A stretch of 52,973 nt of DNA from an uncultured Paracoccaceae bacterium. Lineage in GTDB: Bacteria; Pseudomonadota; Alphaproteobacteria; Rhodobacterales; Rhodobacteraceae. Where the stretch lies: positions 1-52,973 of the forward strand of contig CAKZVL010000152.1 in the NCBI GenBank assembly GCA_937922155.1, given 5' to 3'. A program made the position numbers and the translations under genes. The notes under the pieces were generated by a model, which saw only the letters and a list, made by a program, of their open reading frames with translations, was not told where the DNA came from and did no database searches. The stretch's first letter is position 1. Every line of letters starts with the position of its first letter. Below are positions 44,258 through 52,117 of this stretch, piece after piece.

Positions 44258-44854
44258 TCATTGCTGCGTGCTCGTCAAAAGGGCGAGGGCGACAACGGCC
44301 AACATAGCGAGTGCCATTGCGTAATTTATCCGCCTTTGTGCGGTGTCAGACAGGTTTAACCGGTGCAGGCTGGCCCCTGCCCAAAGCCAGCCAAGGTGGA
44401 TTGGAATCCAGATCAAGTTGACGATCAAAACCTTGGTTAGCGTTTCAAACAAAAGGCTATCCGGGGCGTAGGGAAACCCGGTGAACAGGCTTGTGTTGAC
44501 GGCGTATGCCTTGGGGTTGATAGCCTGTAGCAAAAGACCCGCGCCAATGCCTGGCGCGGTCGCGGATGTGATGAAGGCGATCTTTGATCCCGCAAAGGCG
44601 ATACGCGCAGCAAGGTAGAGCAGATAAAGCACGGAAGCGCCCATCAGCACCCAGCGCACAGAGGGCACAGATAGGACAATCGCAGCCAGCCCGGTGATCA
44701 CGCCAAGGGCCACGATGTTCGTGCCGATGAACAGCCCCACGACATATCGCAAGCCCACCTGAAACCCAAAGCCCGCACCGACACCGGCGGTGGACAACAC
44801 GCCCGGCCCCGGCGTTGCAATCAGGAACAACACCGCAATCGCAAAGGTGATCAC
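44258..44854 (-). CDS. LysE family transporter
   Basis: A 198-residue, six-helix inner-membrane protein of the LysE/RhtB superfamily. FLIATPGPGVLSTAGVGAGFG at the start is the hallmark, and AINPKAYAVNTSLF is the second conserved motif. The family exports amino acids and other small metabolites. I prefer the GTG at 44854, with AAGGAA seven bases upstream, because it gives the usual short N-terminus; the ATG at 44875 has no ribosome site but would add seven residues. Inside a catabolic island such an exporter might relieve overflow metabolites; the substrate is unknown. Confidence 0.88.
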   Translation of the reverse strand: MITFAIAVLFLIATPGPGVLSTAGVGAGFGFQVGLRYVVGLFIGTNIVALGVITGLAAIVLSVPSVRWVLMGASVLYLLYLAARIAFAGSKIAFITSATAPGIGAGLLLQAINPKAYAVNTSLFTGFPYAPDSLLFETLTKVLIVNLIWIPIHLGWLWAGASLHRLNLSDTAQRRINYAMALAMLAVVALALLTSTQQ

Positions 44855-44917
44855 GGGGCGTTCCTTGTGCAGCATGGGCAGTCAGAAAACATCGTCGTCC
44901 TTGCATCATTGATCATA

Positions 44918-44927
44918 TGGTATACCA
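44918..44927. promoter_or_regulatory. TGGTATACCA operator, site 7 (lysE-denD / dehydrogenase-dioxygenase gap)
   Basis: Perfect palindrome in the divergent gap between the lysE-denD operon and the hydroxyacid dehydrogenase-dioxygenase operon, 60 bp from the latter start and 63 bp from the GTG of lysE. Confidence 0.75.
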
Positions 44928-44987
44928 TTTTCATGAAGGCGGTTTGGCACCCGATTGTCAATGCTGGAACCGTGAATGGAGGGCGAC

Positions 44988-45905
44988 ATGAGTGAGACAA
45001 AAGTAGGGTTTATCGGCGTTGGGTATATGGGTCATGGGATGGCCAAGAACCTAATCCAAAAGGGTTATCCCTTGTGGGTGAAAGGCAATCGCAATCGCGC
45101 GCCGGTTGATAGTCTGGTGGGCATGGGCGCGACAGAGGTATCCACCCCAAAAGAGATGGCAGAAGTTTGCGATGTGATCCACCTGTGCCTGTCAAATTCG
45201 CCGCAGGTCGAGGGCGCGTTCAATGGCCTCGATGGCATTCTTGCGGGTGCGCGAAAGGGGTTGATTGTCGTGGATACGACGACGGCTGATCCAACCTCAA
45301 CCGCGGTGCTTTCTGAGGCTTTGAGCGCGAAGGGCGGGAGCTTTGTTGATGCACCTTTGGGACGGACGCCCAAGGAGGCGGAGGCGGGGACGTTGGATGC
45401 GATGGTGGGGTGTGAAAATGCTGTTTTCGCCAAAGTGAAACCCATCCTGGAATGCTGGGCGGGAAACATCACCCATGTTGGACCGATGGGGTCTGGACAC
45501 AAGATGAAGCTGCTGATGAACTTTATCTCCATGGGCTATGCCTCCCTTTATGCGGAGGCGACTGTGCTGGGTGCAGCGGTGGGAATTCCGCCTGCAAAGG
45601 TGCGCGAGGTGATTGGGTCTAGCCGCCTTTCCAATGGGTTTTTTGATACCTTTATGACCTATGCGGTGGACCGGGAAGAGGTGCATAAATTCACCATTTC
45701 AAATGCGGCCAAAGACCTGCGCTATGTCAATGCCATGGCGGATGATGCGGGGTTGGTCACTGTGATGGCGGCGGCCGCCAAACAGTATTTTGCCCATGTA
45801 GAAGCCAGCGGAAACGGCGCTGATTTTGTGCCATCCATCACCGATCACGTTGGACGCCTGAACGGGATGGATATGGAGGCAGAAGCAAAGAAAGGCCGAG
45901 GCTAA
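44988..45905 (+). CDS. Beta-hydroxyacid dehydrogenase (3-hydroxyisobutyrate dehydrogenase family) with GRT-type substrate motif
   Basis: A 305-residue NAD(P)-dependent dehydrogenase. Rossmann loop FIGVGYMGHGMAKNL (residues 8-22). In the substrate loop the usual DAPVSGG is replaced by DAPLGRTP (121-128), and the catalytic lysine is Lys174 in GSGHKMKLLMNFIS. A GRT motif in this place is what I remember from YihU-type sulfolactaldehyde reductases, whose arginine holds the sulfonate; here one contact asparagine appears to be methionine, so another acidic substrate is quite possible. Start is the ATG at 44988, preceded by GGAGGG; the ATG at 44976 overlaps that ribosome site. Followed without gap by a dioxygenase. 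Confidence 0.88.
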   Translation: MSETKVGFIGVGYMGHGMAKNLIQKGYPLWVKGNRNRAPVDSLVGMGATEVSTPKEMAEVCDVIHLCLSNSPQVEGAFNGLDGILAGARKGLIVVDTTTADPTSTAVLSEALSAKGGSFVDAPLGRTPKEAEAGTLDAMVGCENAVFAKVKPILECWAGNITHVGPMGSGHKMKLLMNFISMGYASLYAEATVLGAAVGIPPAKVREVIGSSRLSNGFFDTFMTYAVDREEVHKFTISNAAKDLRYVNAMADDAGLVTVMAAAAKQYFAHVEASGNGADFVPSITDHVGRLNGMDMEAEAKKGRG

Positions 45906-46795
45906 TGTTGAGCGACCAGCAGAAGGAGGACTATCGACGGGACGGTTTTCTAATGGTCCAAGACGTTGTCACGCCGAAGCAGCTGCGCAAGATGCAGCAG
46001 GTGACGGATGCGTTGATTGCCGCCTCAGCCGGTGTGAGCGAGAGCAATGATATTTATGATTTGGACAAGGGTCACAGCAAGGAAAGCCCGCGTCTGACAC
46101 GGATAAAGCTGCCCCATAAGCGACATGAGATTTTTGAGGAAGTTCTGAAAAAATCTGTTGTCACAGAAGTGCTTGGCGATTTGCTTGGCCCTGATACCAC
46201 GCTGATCACATCCAAGCTAAACACCAAAGCGCCGGGGGGTGGTGCGGCGGTGGAATGGCATCAGGATTGGGCATTTTATCCCCATACCAACGACGACCTA
46301 TTGGCATTTGGAATTCTGTTGGAGGACGTGGAAGAGGATAACGGCCCACTTATGGTTTTGCCCGGAACGCACAAGGGCCCCGTGTTAAGCCATCATGCCA
46401 ATGGTGTGTTTTGCGGTGCTATTGATCCGGCCGATCCATTGTTTGAACCGGACAAGGCGGTGACGTTGACGGGCAAGGCGGGAAGCATGTCAGTGCACCA
46501 TGTGCGCACCTTGCATGGGTCTGCGCCGAACGTGTCAGATCGGGCGCGCAAGATCCTGTTTTTCGAGATTGCCAGGGCCGATGCTTGGCCGCTTTTGGGG
46601 GCGAGCAGTTATATCCATGAGATTGGGCAACGCGCGTTTTGGGCCGACCTGCAAGAGCGGACAATCACGGGGGCGCCATGCCTAAAGCCGCGCTTGGAAG
46701 ACGTACCTGTGACGATGCCGTTGCCCCCGGCAAAGGACATCACGTCGATCTTTAAAACTCAAGAATCTGGCGGTGCGAAAAGCGCGTTTTCCTGA
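45905..46795 (+). CDS. Phytanoyl-CoA dioxygenase family protein
   Basis: A 296-residue Fe(II)/2-oxoglutarate-dependent oxygenase. The iron triad is visible as VEWHQDWAFYPHT (His-x-Asp) and the distal histidine in RTLHGSAPNVSDRARKILFFEIAR, where the arginine binds 2-oxoglutarate. LAFGILLEDVEEDNGPLMVLPGTHKG is the conserved core between them. Bacterial members hydroxylate small acids, halogenated or osmolyte compounds, or lipids. The ATG shares a base with the stop of the preceding dehydrogenase (TAATG), so the two enzymes probably handle the same molecule in sequence: hydroxylation and then oxidation, or the reverse. Substrate unknown. Confidence 0.92.
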   Translation: MLSDQQKEDYRRDGFLMVQDVVTPKQLRKMQQVTDALIAASAGVSESNDIYDLDKGHSKESPRLTRIKLPHKRHEIFEEVLKKSVVTEVLGDLLGPDTTLITSKLNTKAPGGGAAVEWHQDWAFYPHTNDDLLAFGILLEDVEEDNGPLMVLPGTHKGPVLSHHANGVFCGAIDPADPLFEPDKAVTLTGKAGSMSVHHVRTLHGSAPNVSDRARKILFFEIARADAWPLLGASSYIHEIGQRAFWADLQERTITGAPCLKPRLEDVPVTMPLPPAKDITSIFKTQESGGAKSAFS

Positions 46796-46802
46796 GCTGC
46801 AC

Positions 46803-46944
46803 GCAACGCTTCGGTGTACGCGATGCCTCCATTCCCGCAGAATCGGGGTTAAGGCCAACGTTTGTTGGGAAATCGCGTGTCACACCCTGTACACACCGCG
46901 TACACAACCCGTGCACCGAATTCGGCGCTTTGACGGGTTAACGC
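46803..46944 (-). repeat. Dispersed 142-bp intergenic element, copy B
   Basis: Reverse-oriented match to 14246-14387. Read on the minus strand it starts GCGTTAA, contains the palindrome-like GCGCCGAATTCGGTGC where copy A has a hairpin, then the 24-base core identical in both copies (46886-46909), and the tail ending TTAACCCCGATTCT (to 46839) plus GTACACC and CGTTGC. It lies between convergent genes. Confidence 0.8.
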
Positions 46945-47132
46945 AGCGCGCGGTGCTGTTTGTGAATGATTGGTGAATGAGCCATTAATTTTTGGTGAAT
47001 GGATCAGGCCGGACCGGTTTTGGAAGGTCCGAGATCACCCCCGTTTTTGGCCTGGCGAAAGACGCTAAGTGCAGTGCCGGGACCTGTGCAAAACCGTTTG
47101 GAATTGCCAGTATGGTGCGCTGTACGACGCTC

Positions 47133-47194
47133 TTGCCCCGTTGGGGCAACACGCCCCGCCCACCGTCCCTTATGCCTCCGGCGGGAGTATTTTT
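47133..47194 (+). terminator. Hairpin plus GCCTCCGGCGGGAGTATTTTT element
   Basis: TTGCCCC (47133-47139) pairs with GGGGCAA (47143-47149). About 25 bases on comes GCCTCCGGCGGGAG (47174-47187) followed by TATTTTT, with a 4-bp CTCC/GGAG stem and a T run. I remember the second part as a frequent 3'-end sequence in Roseobacter genomes; it probably acts as a terminator for the dioxygenase operon. Confidence 0.55.
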
Positions 47195-47249
47195 GCCAAG
47201 ATGATACTGGTTTAGGATCGATTGAATGGGCGATGATCTGGACTGGGGA

Positions 47250-47948
47250 TTAGTCCACGATTACAGCGCTGCCATCCTTGAGCATGTCTGCGATCCGCGA
47301 TGTATCCGCAGCGCCGGATTTGACCTTTGCCTCTGCTTGGGCTTCCAAGGCTTTGATATGATCGAGTTGCGCGATCACCCCGTCGATTTTGTCGAAAGGG
47401 ACGACGACGACGCCGGTTTTGTCGGCGACGAGGATATCGCCGCTGTTGATGATCTGACCGCCGACGGCTGCACCGAACCCGACCCGTCCGGGACCGCGCG
47501 CGAAGGGGGAGTTGGGGTTGAGCCCGGTGCACCATGCGGGCAGGCCAACCGCGACGATTTCATCAAAGTCGCGCATGGTTCCATCGGTGACGAACCCTGC
47601 AGCCCCTTTGTTTTTCAGCATCGCCATAAAGATATCCCCCGCGGCAGAGCAGCTTTGGCAGCCTTGGGTGGCCGCGACGACCATGTCGCCTTTTTCCATG
47701 ATGTGCATCGCGCCAAGGGTGGCGAGGATTTCTGCAGGGCCGTTGTCTGCCACGATTGCCACGCCAACCGCGTGTTCGGGCAGGCCGCTGCCGCCGCCGA
47801 CGGGCCCGATGGCGGTGTCTAAACCACCCACCCCGTTCATCGCGTCACAGACGAATCCGGTTGGCACGTCTTTAAAGGCTGCGACCTGCGCGGCCGTTGG
47901 GCGCGCGAAGGATTTACGCAGGATGAGTTTGGCGGGGTCTTCGAGCAT
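47250..47948 (-). CDS. RraA-like / 4-carboxy-4-hydroxy-2-oxoadipate aldolase family protein
   Basis: A 232-residue protein of the RraA-like fold. FVCDAMNGVGGLDTAIGPV near residue 34, ATQGCQSCSAAGDIFMAML, the GFVTDGTMRDFDEI phosphate/metal-binding segment and DILVADKTGVVVVP are the family core; TDGTMRD contains the arginine and aspartate used by the related aldolases. Members act as oxaloacetate decarboxylases, HMG/CHA aldolases or RNase E regulators; in a sugar-acid island a lyase or decarboxylase role is more likely. I start it at ATG 47948. The frame is open to 48056 but that would place the operator palindrome inside the coding region. Confidence 0.85.
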   Translation of the reverse strand: MLEDPAKLILRKSFARPTAAQVAAFKDVPTGFVCDAMNGVGGLDTAIGPVGGGSGLPEHAVGVAIVADNGPAEILATLGAMHIMEKGDMVVAATQGCQSCSAAGDIFMAMLKNKGAAGFVTDGTMRDFDEIVAVGLPAWCTGLNPNSPFARGPGRVGFGAAVGGQIINSGDILVADKTGVVVVPFDKIDGVIAQLDHIKALEAQAEAKVKSGAADTSRIADMLKDGSAVIVD

Positions 47949-48027
47949 GGCTTTGGTCCGTTCATGAGGGCGTGCTGCAAGGCAAGGCGATGTTTCGCGT
48001 GACATTGGGCGCATTTGACTTGGCTTT

Positions 48028-48037
48028 TGGTATACCA
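48028..48037. promoter_or_regulatory. TGGTATACCA operator, site 8 (rraA-like / SDR gap)
   Basis: Perfect palindrome (extended TTGGTATACCAA) in the 129-base divergent gap, 41 bp upstream of the SDR start and 80 bp upstream of the RraA-like start. Confidence 0.75.
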
Positions 48038-48077
48038 AGTTGCAAAGTTGCGGCAAGCGTCAAGCAGGGAGGGTCAG

Positions 48078-48809
48078 ATGTCGTCAATCATTATCACAGG
48101 TGCTGGGAGCGGTATTGGACGTGCGACCGCTCACGCTTTTCTCGCGGCGGGTTGGCAGGTTGGTTTGGTGGGGCGACGTGAAGCGCCGCTGGCAGAGACG
48201 GCGAGCGACAGCGGTGCCCTAGTTCTGCCTTGCGATGTGACGGATGAAGCGGATGTTGACGCCACCTTTGCCAAGGCGGCGCAGCATTGGGGTCAAGTTG
48301 ATGCGCTGTTTAACAATGCAGGTGTCAGCCTGAAGGGTGCGCCGATTGATGAGTTATCGGTGAGCGACATTCGGCATTTGATCGACGTCAATGTGATGGG
48401 TGCATTCATTGCGGCGCGCGCGGCCTTTGGTCAGATGCGCAAGCAGTCGCCGCAAGGCGGGCGGATCATTAACAACGGATCTGTTTCAGCGCAGGTTCCG
48501 CGCTGGGGCTCTGCCGCTTATACGGCGTCCAAACATGCGATCACGGGGTTGACGCGGACGCTGTCGTTGGATGGTCGTCCGTTCAACATTGCCTGTGGGC
48601 AAATTGATATTGGCAATGCCCTAACGGATATGGCTGCGGCGATGACGCAGGGTGTGCCGCAGGCCGATGGGACCAACGCGATTGAGGAAGTGATGCATGT
48701 GGACAATGTCGCGAAATCAGTCTTGCACATGGCGTCCCTGCCGTTGAATGCAAACGTGCAGTTCATGACCGTGATGGCCACCACGATGCCCTATATCGGG
48801 AGGGGTTGA
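48078..48809 (+). CDS. Short-chain dehydrogenase/reductase (first of three)
   Basis: A 243-residue classical SDR: IITGAGSGIGRATAHAFL at residues 5-22, LFNNAGVSLKG, NGSVSAQVPRWGSAAYTASKHA with serine, tyrosine and lysine of the catalytic set. The end (VQFMTVMATTMPYIGRG) lacks the usual VDGG and may shape the active site differently. GRREAPL after strand two suggests NADP. I begin it at ATG 48078, with GGGAGGGTCAG upstream; an in-frame ATG at 48015 would span the operator. First gene of the six-gene run that ends at the right edge. Substrate unknown. Confidence 0.88.
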   Translation: MSSIIITGAGSGIGRATAHAFLAAGWQVGLVGRREAPLAETASDSGALVLPCDVTDEADVDATFAKAAQHWGQVDALFNNAGVSLKGAPIDELSVSDIRHLIDVNVMGAFIAARAAFGQMRKQSPQGGRIINNGSVSAQVPRWGSAAYTASKHAITGLTRTLSLDGRPFNIACGQIDIGNALTDMAAAMTQGVPQADGTNAIEEVMHVDNVAKSVLHMASLPLNANVQFMTVMATTMPYIGRG

Positions 48810-48812
48810 GCG

Positions 48813-49541
48813 ATGAAAATGGACGGACAGGTTGCGGTTGTTACCGGAGGTGCGCAGGGCATTGGATTTGCCGTGGCACAACACTTGGCTGAGGCTGGCG
48901 CAAAGGTTGTGAGTTGGGACATTGATCCGATGAACGCGGGTGCGATGGCCAAGCTTGGAGGGACGGCGGTGCGTTGTGACATTACCGATTTGGCCTCTGT
49001 GCAGGCGGCCCATGTTGAGACCAGCAAAAAGGTTGGTGTGCCCTTAGTGCTGGTCAATTCAGCCGGGATTGCGGGGCCGAATGCGACGGTTGAGGATTAT
49101 GATGTCGCCGCGTGGCAGCAGGTTATGGACATCAATTTGAACGGCACGTTTTACGTCAACAAGGTCTGTGTGCCGGGGATGAAGGCGGCGGGCTATGGTC
49201 GTATCCTGAACGTCGCCTCGATTGCGGGCAAAGAGGGGAACCCCAATGCCAGTGCCTATTCAGCGTCTAAGGCGGGTGTGATTGGGTTGACCAAGTCGCT
49301 GGGCAAGGAATTGGCCGGATTTGATATTGCGGTGAATTGTGTGACCCCTGCGGCGGCGCGCACGCGCATTTTTGATCAGATGAGCCAAGAGCATATCGAT
49401 TACATGCTGTCCAAAATTCCGCGCGCGCGGTTTTTGGAGGTGGAGGAAGCGGCCAAGATGATCGTTTGGATTGTGTCGGCAGAGAATTCATTTACCACCG
49501 GGGCGGTCTTTGATTTGTCTGGTGGTCGCGCGACGTATTAG
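48813..49541 (+). CDS. Short-chain dehydrogenase/reductase (second of three)
   Basis: A 242-residue classical SDR with VVTGGAQGIGFAVAQHLA at residues 9-26, an aspartate after strand two (SWDIDP) favouring NAD, LVNSAGIAGPN, NVASIAGKEGNPNASAYSASKAG and a final LSGGRATY in place of VDGG. The NSAG variant of NNAG is uncommon but tolerated. AGGGG precedes the ATG at 48813; the ATG two codons later is an alternative. In a gene set like the L-fuconate route it could be the sugar dehydrogenase that starts the path, but the sequence alone does not show this. Confidence 0.87.
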   Translation: MKMDGQVAVVTGGAQGIGFAVAQHLAEAGAKVVSWDIDPMNAGAMAKLGGTAVRCDITDLASVQAAHVETSKKVGVPLVLVNSAGIAGPNATVEDYDVAAWQQVMDINLNGTFYVNKVCVPGMKAAGYGRILNVASIAGKEGNPNASAYSASKAGVIGLTKSLGKELAGFDIAVNCVTPAAARTRIFDQMSQEHIDYMLSKIPRARFLEVEEAAKMIVWIVSAENSFTTGAVFDLSGGRATY

Positions 49542-49553
49542 GGAGGAACTGAT

Positions 49554-50297
49554 ATGGGACGATTGAGCGGAAAACGCGCTTTGGTGACGGCGGCAGGGCA
49601 GGGCATTGGCCGTGCGTCTGCCCTTGCCATGGCGGCTGAGGGCGCGCAGGTTTTTGCCACGGATGTGAACGCTGACGCATTGGCCGATTTGAAGGCTGAT
49701 GGGATTGAAACCTTTGTTCTGGATGCCCGCGATGACGGGAGCGTCAAGGAGGGCGTTGCCCGTGCAGAGCCGGATGTTTTGTTTAACTGCGCAGGCTTTG
49801 TCCATCACGGGTCTATCTTAGATGCCAAGGATGAGGATTGGGATTTTGCCTTTGATCTGAATGTGCGGTCGATGTTTCGCACGGTGCGCGCTGCATTGCC
49901 GGGGATGTTGGAACGCGGGGGCGGAGCGATTGTGAATATGTCGTCTGCCTGTTCGTCGATCATCGGAGCGCCTAATCGTTTCATTTATGGCACCACGAAG
50001 GCTGCTGTGATTGGCATGACCAAATCCATCGCGGTTGATTACATCACCAAAGGCATTCGCTGTAACTGCATCTGTCCCGGCACCGTCGAAAGCCCAAGTT
50101 TGCAAGACCGCGTCAAAGCGCTGGGCGAGGAGATGGGGGGATATGATGCTGCGATGAAGCAGTTTGTTGCCCGTCAACCCATGGGCCGCGTTGCCACTGC
50201 CGAAGAAATTGCTGCGCTGGTTGTGTATCTGTCCAGCGACGAATCCGCATTCACCACAGGACAACCGCACGTCATTGACGGCGGCTGGTCCGGCTAA
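49554..50297 (+). CDS. SDR resembling 2-keto-3-deoxy-L-fuconate dehydrogenase (DHRS6/BDH2-like)
   Basis: A 247-residue SDR. MGRLSGKRALVTAAGQGIG, FNCAGFVHHGSILD, DWDFAFDLNVRSMFR, TTKAAVIGMTKSIA and GIRCNCICPGTVESPSLQ closely follow the pattern I remember for human DHRS6/BDH2 and its bacterial relatives. The bacterial relatives include the enzyme that oxidises 2-keto-3-deoxy-L-fuconate to 2,4-diketo-3-deoxy-L-fuconate. The next gene is a FAH-family hydrolase, the following step of that route, which supports the call. GGGAGGAACTGAT precedes the ATG. Exact sugar acid unknown. Confidence 0.85.
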   Translation: MGRLSGKRALVTAAGQGIGRASALAMAAEGAQVFATDVNADALADLKADGIETFVLDARDDGSVKEGVARAEPDVLFNCAGFVHHGSILDAKDEDWDFAFDLNVRSMFRTVRAALPGMLERGGGAIVNMSSACSSIIGAPNRFIYGTTKAAVIGMTKSIAVDYITKGIRCNCICPGTVESPSLQDRVKALGEEMGGYDAAMKQFVARQPMGRVATAEEIAALVVYLSSDESAFTTGQPHVIDGGWSG

Positions 50298-50309
50298 AGG
50301 AGACAAAAG

Positions 50310-51158
50310 ATGAAACTGCTACGTTATGGCGCTGCTGGTGCTGAAAAACCCGGGATGTTGGATGCTGATGGTAACCTGCGCGATCTGTCTGGCGTTGTTG
50401 CTGACATTTCTGGCGATGTTCTGTCAGACGCGGGTCTTGCCAAGCTGCGCGACCTTGATCCGGCCAGTCTGCCCAAGGTTGATGGCAATCCGCGCCTTGG
50501 TCCTTGTGTTGATGGGATTGGCAAGTTTTGCTGCATAGGGTTGAACTATTCTGATCATGCCGCCGAAACCGGTGCGGCGATCCCTGATCATCCGATCCTG
50601 TTTATGAAGGCCAATTCTGCGATCGTTGGCCCGAACGATGATGTTATGATCCCACGTGGATCGACCCACACCGATTGGGAGGTTGAGCTGGGCGTCGTCA
50701 TTGGCACAGAGGCCAAATACGTGACCAAGGAAAACGCGCTGGATCATGTTGCCGGGTATTGCGTCATCAATGATGTGTCAGAGCGTCATTTCCAGACGCA
50801 GCTGTCGGGCAATTGGACCAAGGGAAAAAGCTGCGACACCTTTGGCCCCACTGGTCCGTGGCTGGTGACGCGCGATGAGGTGGAGGATCCTCAAAACCTT
50901 GCCATGCATTTGGATGTGAACGGCAAGCGGATGCAGACGGGCAATACCTCCACCATGATCTTTACCGTGGCGGAGATTATCGAACACCTGAGCGGGTTGT
51001 TCACGCTGCACCCCGGCGATGTGATTTCAACGGGCACCCCGCCCGGTGTTGGCATGGGGATCAAGCCTGACCCGGTTTATTTGAACAAAGGCGACGTCAT
51101 GGAACTTTCGATTGAGGGTCTGGGGACCCAACGCCAAACCGTTGGGCAGGACGCCTGA
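50310..51158 (+). CDS. Fumarylacetoacetate hydrolase family protein, probable 2,4-diketo-3-deoxy-sugar acid hydrolase
   Basis: A 282-residue FAH-fold C-C bond hydrolase. CIGLNYSDHAAETGAAIPDHPILFMK is the family entry; DWEVELGVVIG provides the metal-binding glutamates and GYCVINDVSERHFQ the aspartate. GDVISTGTPPGVGMGIKPDP is the C-terminal signature. In the L-fuconate pathway this enzyme splits 2,4-diketo-3-deoxy-L-fuconate into pyruvate and lactate. The neighbouring DHRS6-like SDR makes that plausible here. Its stop shares a base with the next start (TGATG). Other FAH enzymes act in aromatic degradation, for which I see no partner genes. Confidence 0.88.
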   Translation: MKLLRYGAAGAEKPGMLDADGNLRDLSGVVADISGDVLSDAGLAKLRDLDPASLPKVDGNPRLGPCVDGIGKFCCIGLNYSDHAAETGAAIPDHPILFMKANSAIVGPNDDVMIPRGSTHTDWEVELGVVIGTEAKYVTKENALDHVAGYCVINDVSERHFQTQLSGNWTKGKSCDTFGPTGPWLVTRDEVEDPQNLAMHLDVNGKRMQTGNTSTMIFTVAEIIEHLSGLFTLHPGDVISTGTPPGVGMGIKPDPVYLNKGDVMELSIEGLGTQRQTVGQDA

Positions 51159-52117
51159 TGGCTAAGTTGGACCTATTGGTAGTCAGCCCAAGCCTGACGG
51201 ATCGGATGCAGGATGCTTTGGCTGAAAAGTTCACGTTGCATTGGTTGGCCAAAGAGGCGGATCAGCAATCGTGGCTGGCGGAGAATGGGGCAAAATTTGC
51301 CCATGTGTTGACCGATGGTCATTGGGGCGTGAAGCCGGACATCATGCAGCATTTGCCGAACGTTAAGGTGATTTCCTGCTATGGCGTGGGCTATGACAAT
51401 ATCGACGCCGCTGATTGTGCTGCGCGCGGTGTTGTTGTGACCCATACACCCAATGTGCTGAATGCAGAGGTTGCCAATACCGCCATTCTGTTATGGCTTG
51501 CCACCGCGCGCCGGCTTGTGCGCGATGATGCCTTTGTGCGCAGTGGTGCGTGGCTGAACGGTGGGGCGCCGTTGACCCGATCTGTTGAGAACCGCAAGGT
51601 TGGGATTTTGGGGCTGGGCCGCATTGGCGAAGACCTTGCCCAGCGTCTTGCCATTTTCAGCCCTGAGATCAGCTATCATTCGCGCAATGAAAAGCCGGGG
51701 GTTTCTTATCGGTATTACCCCAAGCTGATCGACATGGCCCGCGATGTGGATGTGATGTTTTGCATCACACCCGGAGGCGCGGCGACCCATCATATCGTGA
51801 ACCGCGATGTGATGGAGGCGCTGGGCCCTGATGGGACGCTGATCAACGTCGGTCGCGGGACGGCAGTGGATGAGGCCGAGATGGTGAAGGCGTTGCAGGA
51901 TGGACGCCTTGGCAATGCGGGACTGGACGTGTTTGAGGCTGAACCTAAGGTGCCAGAGGCGTTGTTCGCAATGGATCACGTGACGCTGTTGCCTCATGTC
52001 GGCAGTGCAACCGTCGAGACGCGCATGGCGATGGGCGATTTGTCGGTAAACAACTTGCTGCAGTTCTTGACCGATGGCACAACGATCAGCCCGGTTCCCG
52101 AATGTCAAAACCTGTAA
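51158..52117 (+). CDS. D-isomer-specific 2-hydroxyacid dehydrogenase (glyoxylate/hydroxypyruvate reductase-like)
   Basis: A 319-residue NAD(P)-dependent dehydrogenase. [17 protein letters not shown] is the cofactor loop; the catalytic trio is visible as the arginine before strand ([11 protein letters not shown] region), the glutamate in [15 protein letters not shown] and the histidine in [35 protein letters not shown] is the usual segment. The family reduces glyoxylate, hydroxypyruvate or 2-oxo acids, so it may deal with the pyruvate- or glycolaldehyde-type fragments of the pathway or with a 2-oxo sugar acid. It overlaps the next gene by 16 bases. Confidence 0.92.
   Translation: MAKLDLLVVSPSLTDRMQDALAEKFTLHWLAKEADQQSWLAENGAKFAHVLTDGHWGVKPDIMQHLPNVKVISCYGVGYDNIDAADCAARGVVVTHTPNVLNAEVANTAILLWLATARRLVRDDAFVRSGAWLNGGAPLTRSVENRKVGILGLGRIGEDLAQRLAIFSPEISYHSRNEKPGVSYRYYPKLIDMARDVDVMFCITPGGAATHHIVNRDVMEALGPDGTLINVGRGTAVDEAEMVKALQDGRLGNAGLDVFEAEPKVPEALFAMDHVTLLPHVGSATVETRMAMGDLSVNNLLQFLTDGTTISPVPECQNL

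Larger units (their letters stand above)
46796..47249. other. Intergenic region between convergent dioxygenase and RraA-like genes (454 bp)
   Basis: No gene fits here. It holds copy B of the 142-bp dispersed element (46803-46944), a perfect hairpin TTGCCCC-GTT-GGGGCAA (47133-47149), and a GCCTCCGGCGGGAGTATTTTT element (47174-47194). Both flanking genes point inward, so no promoter is expected. Confidence 0.75.
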
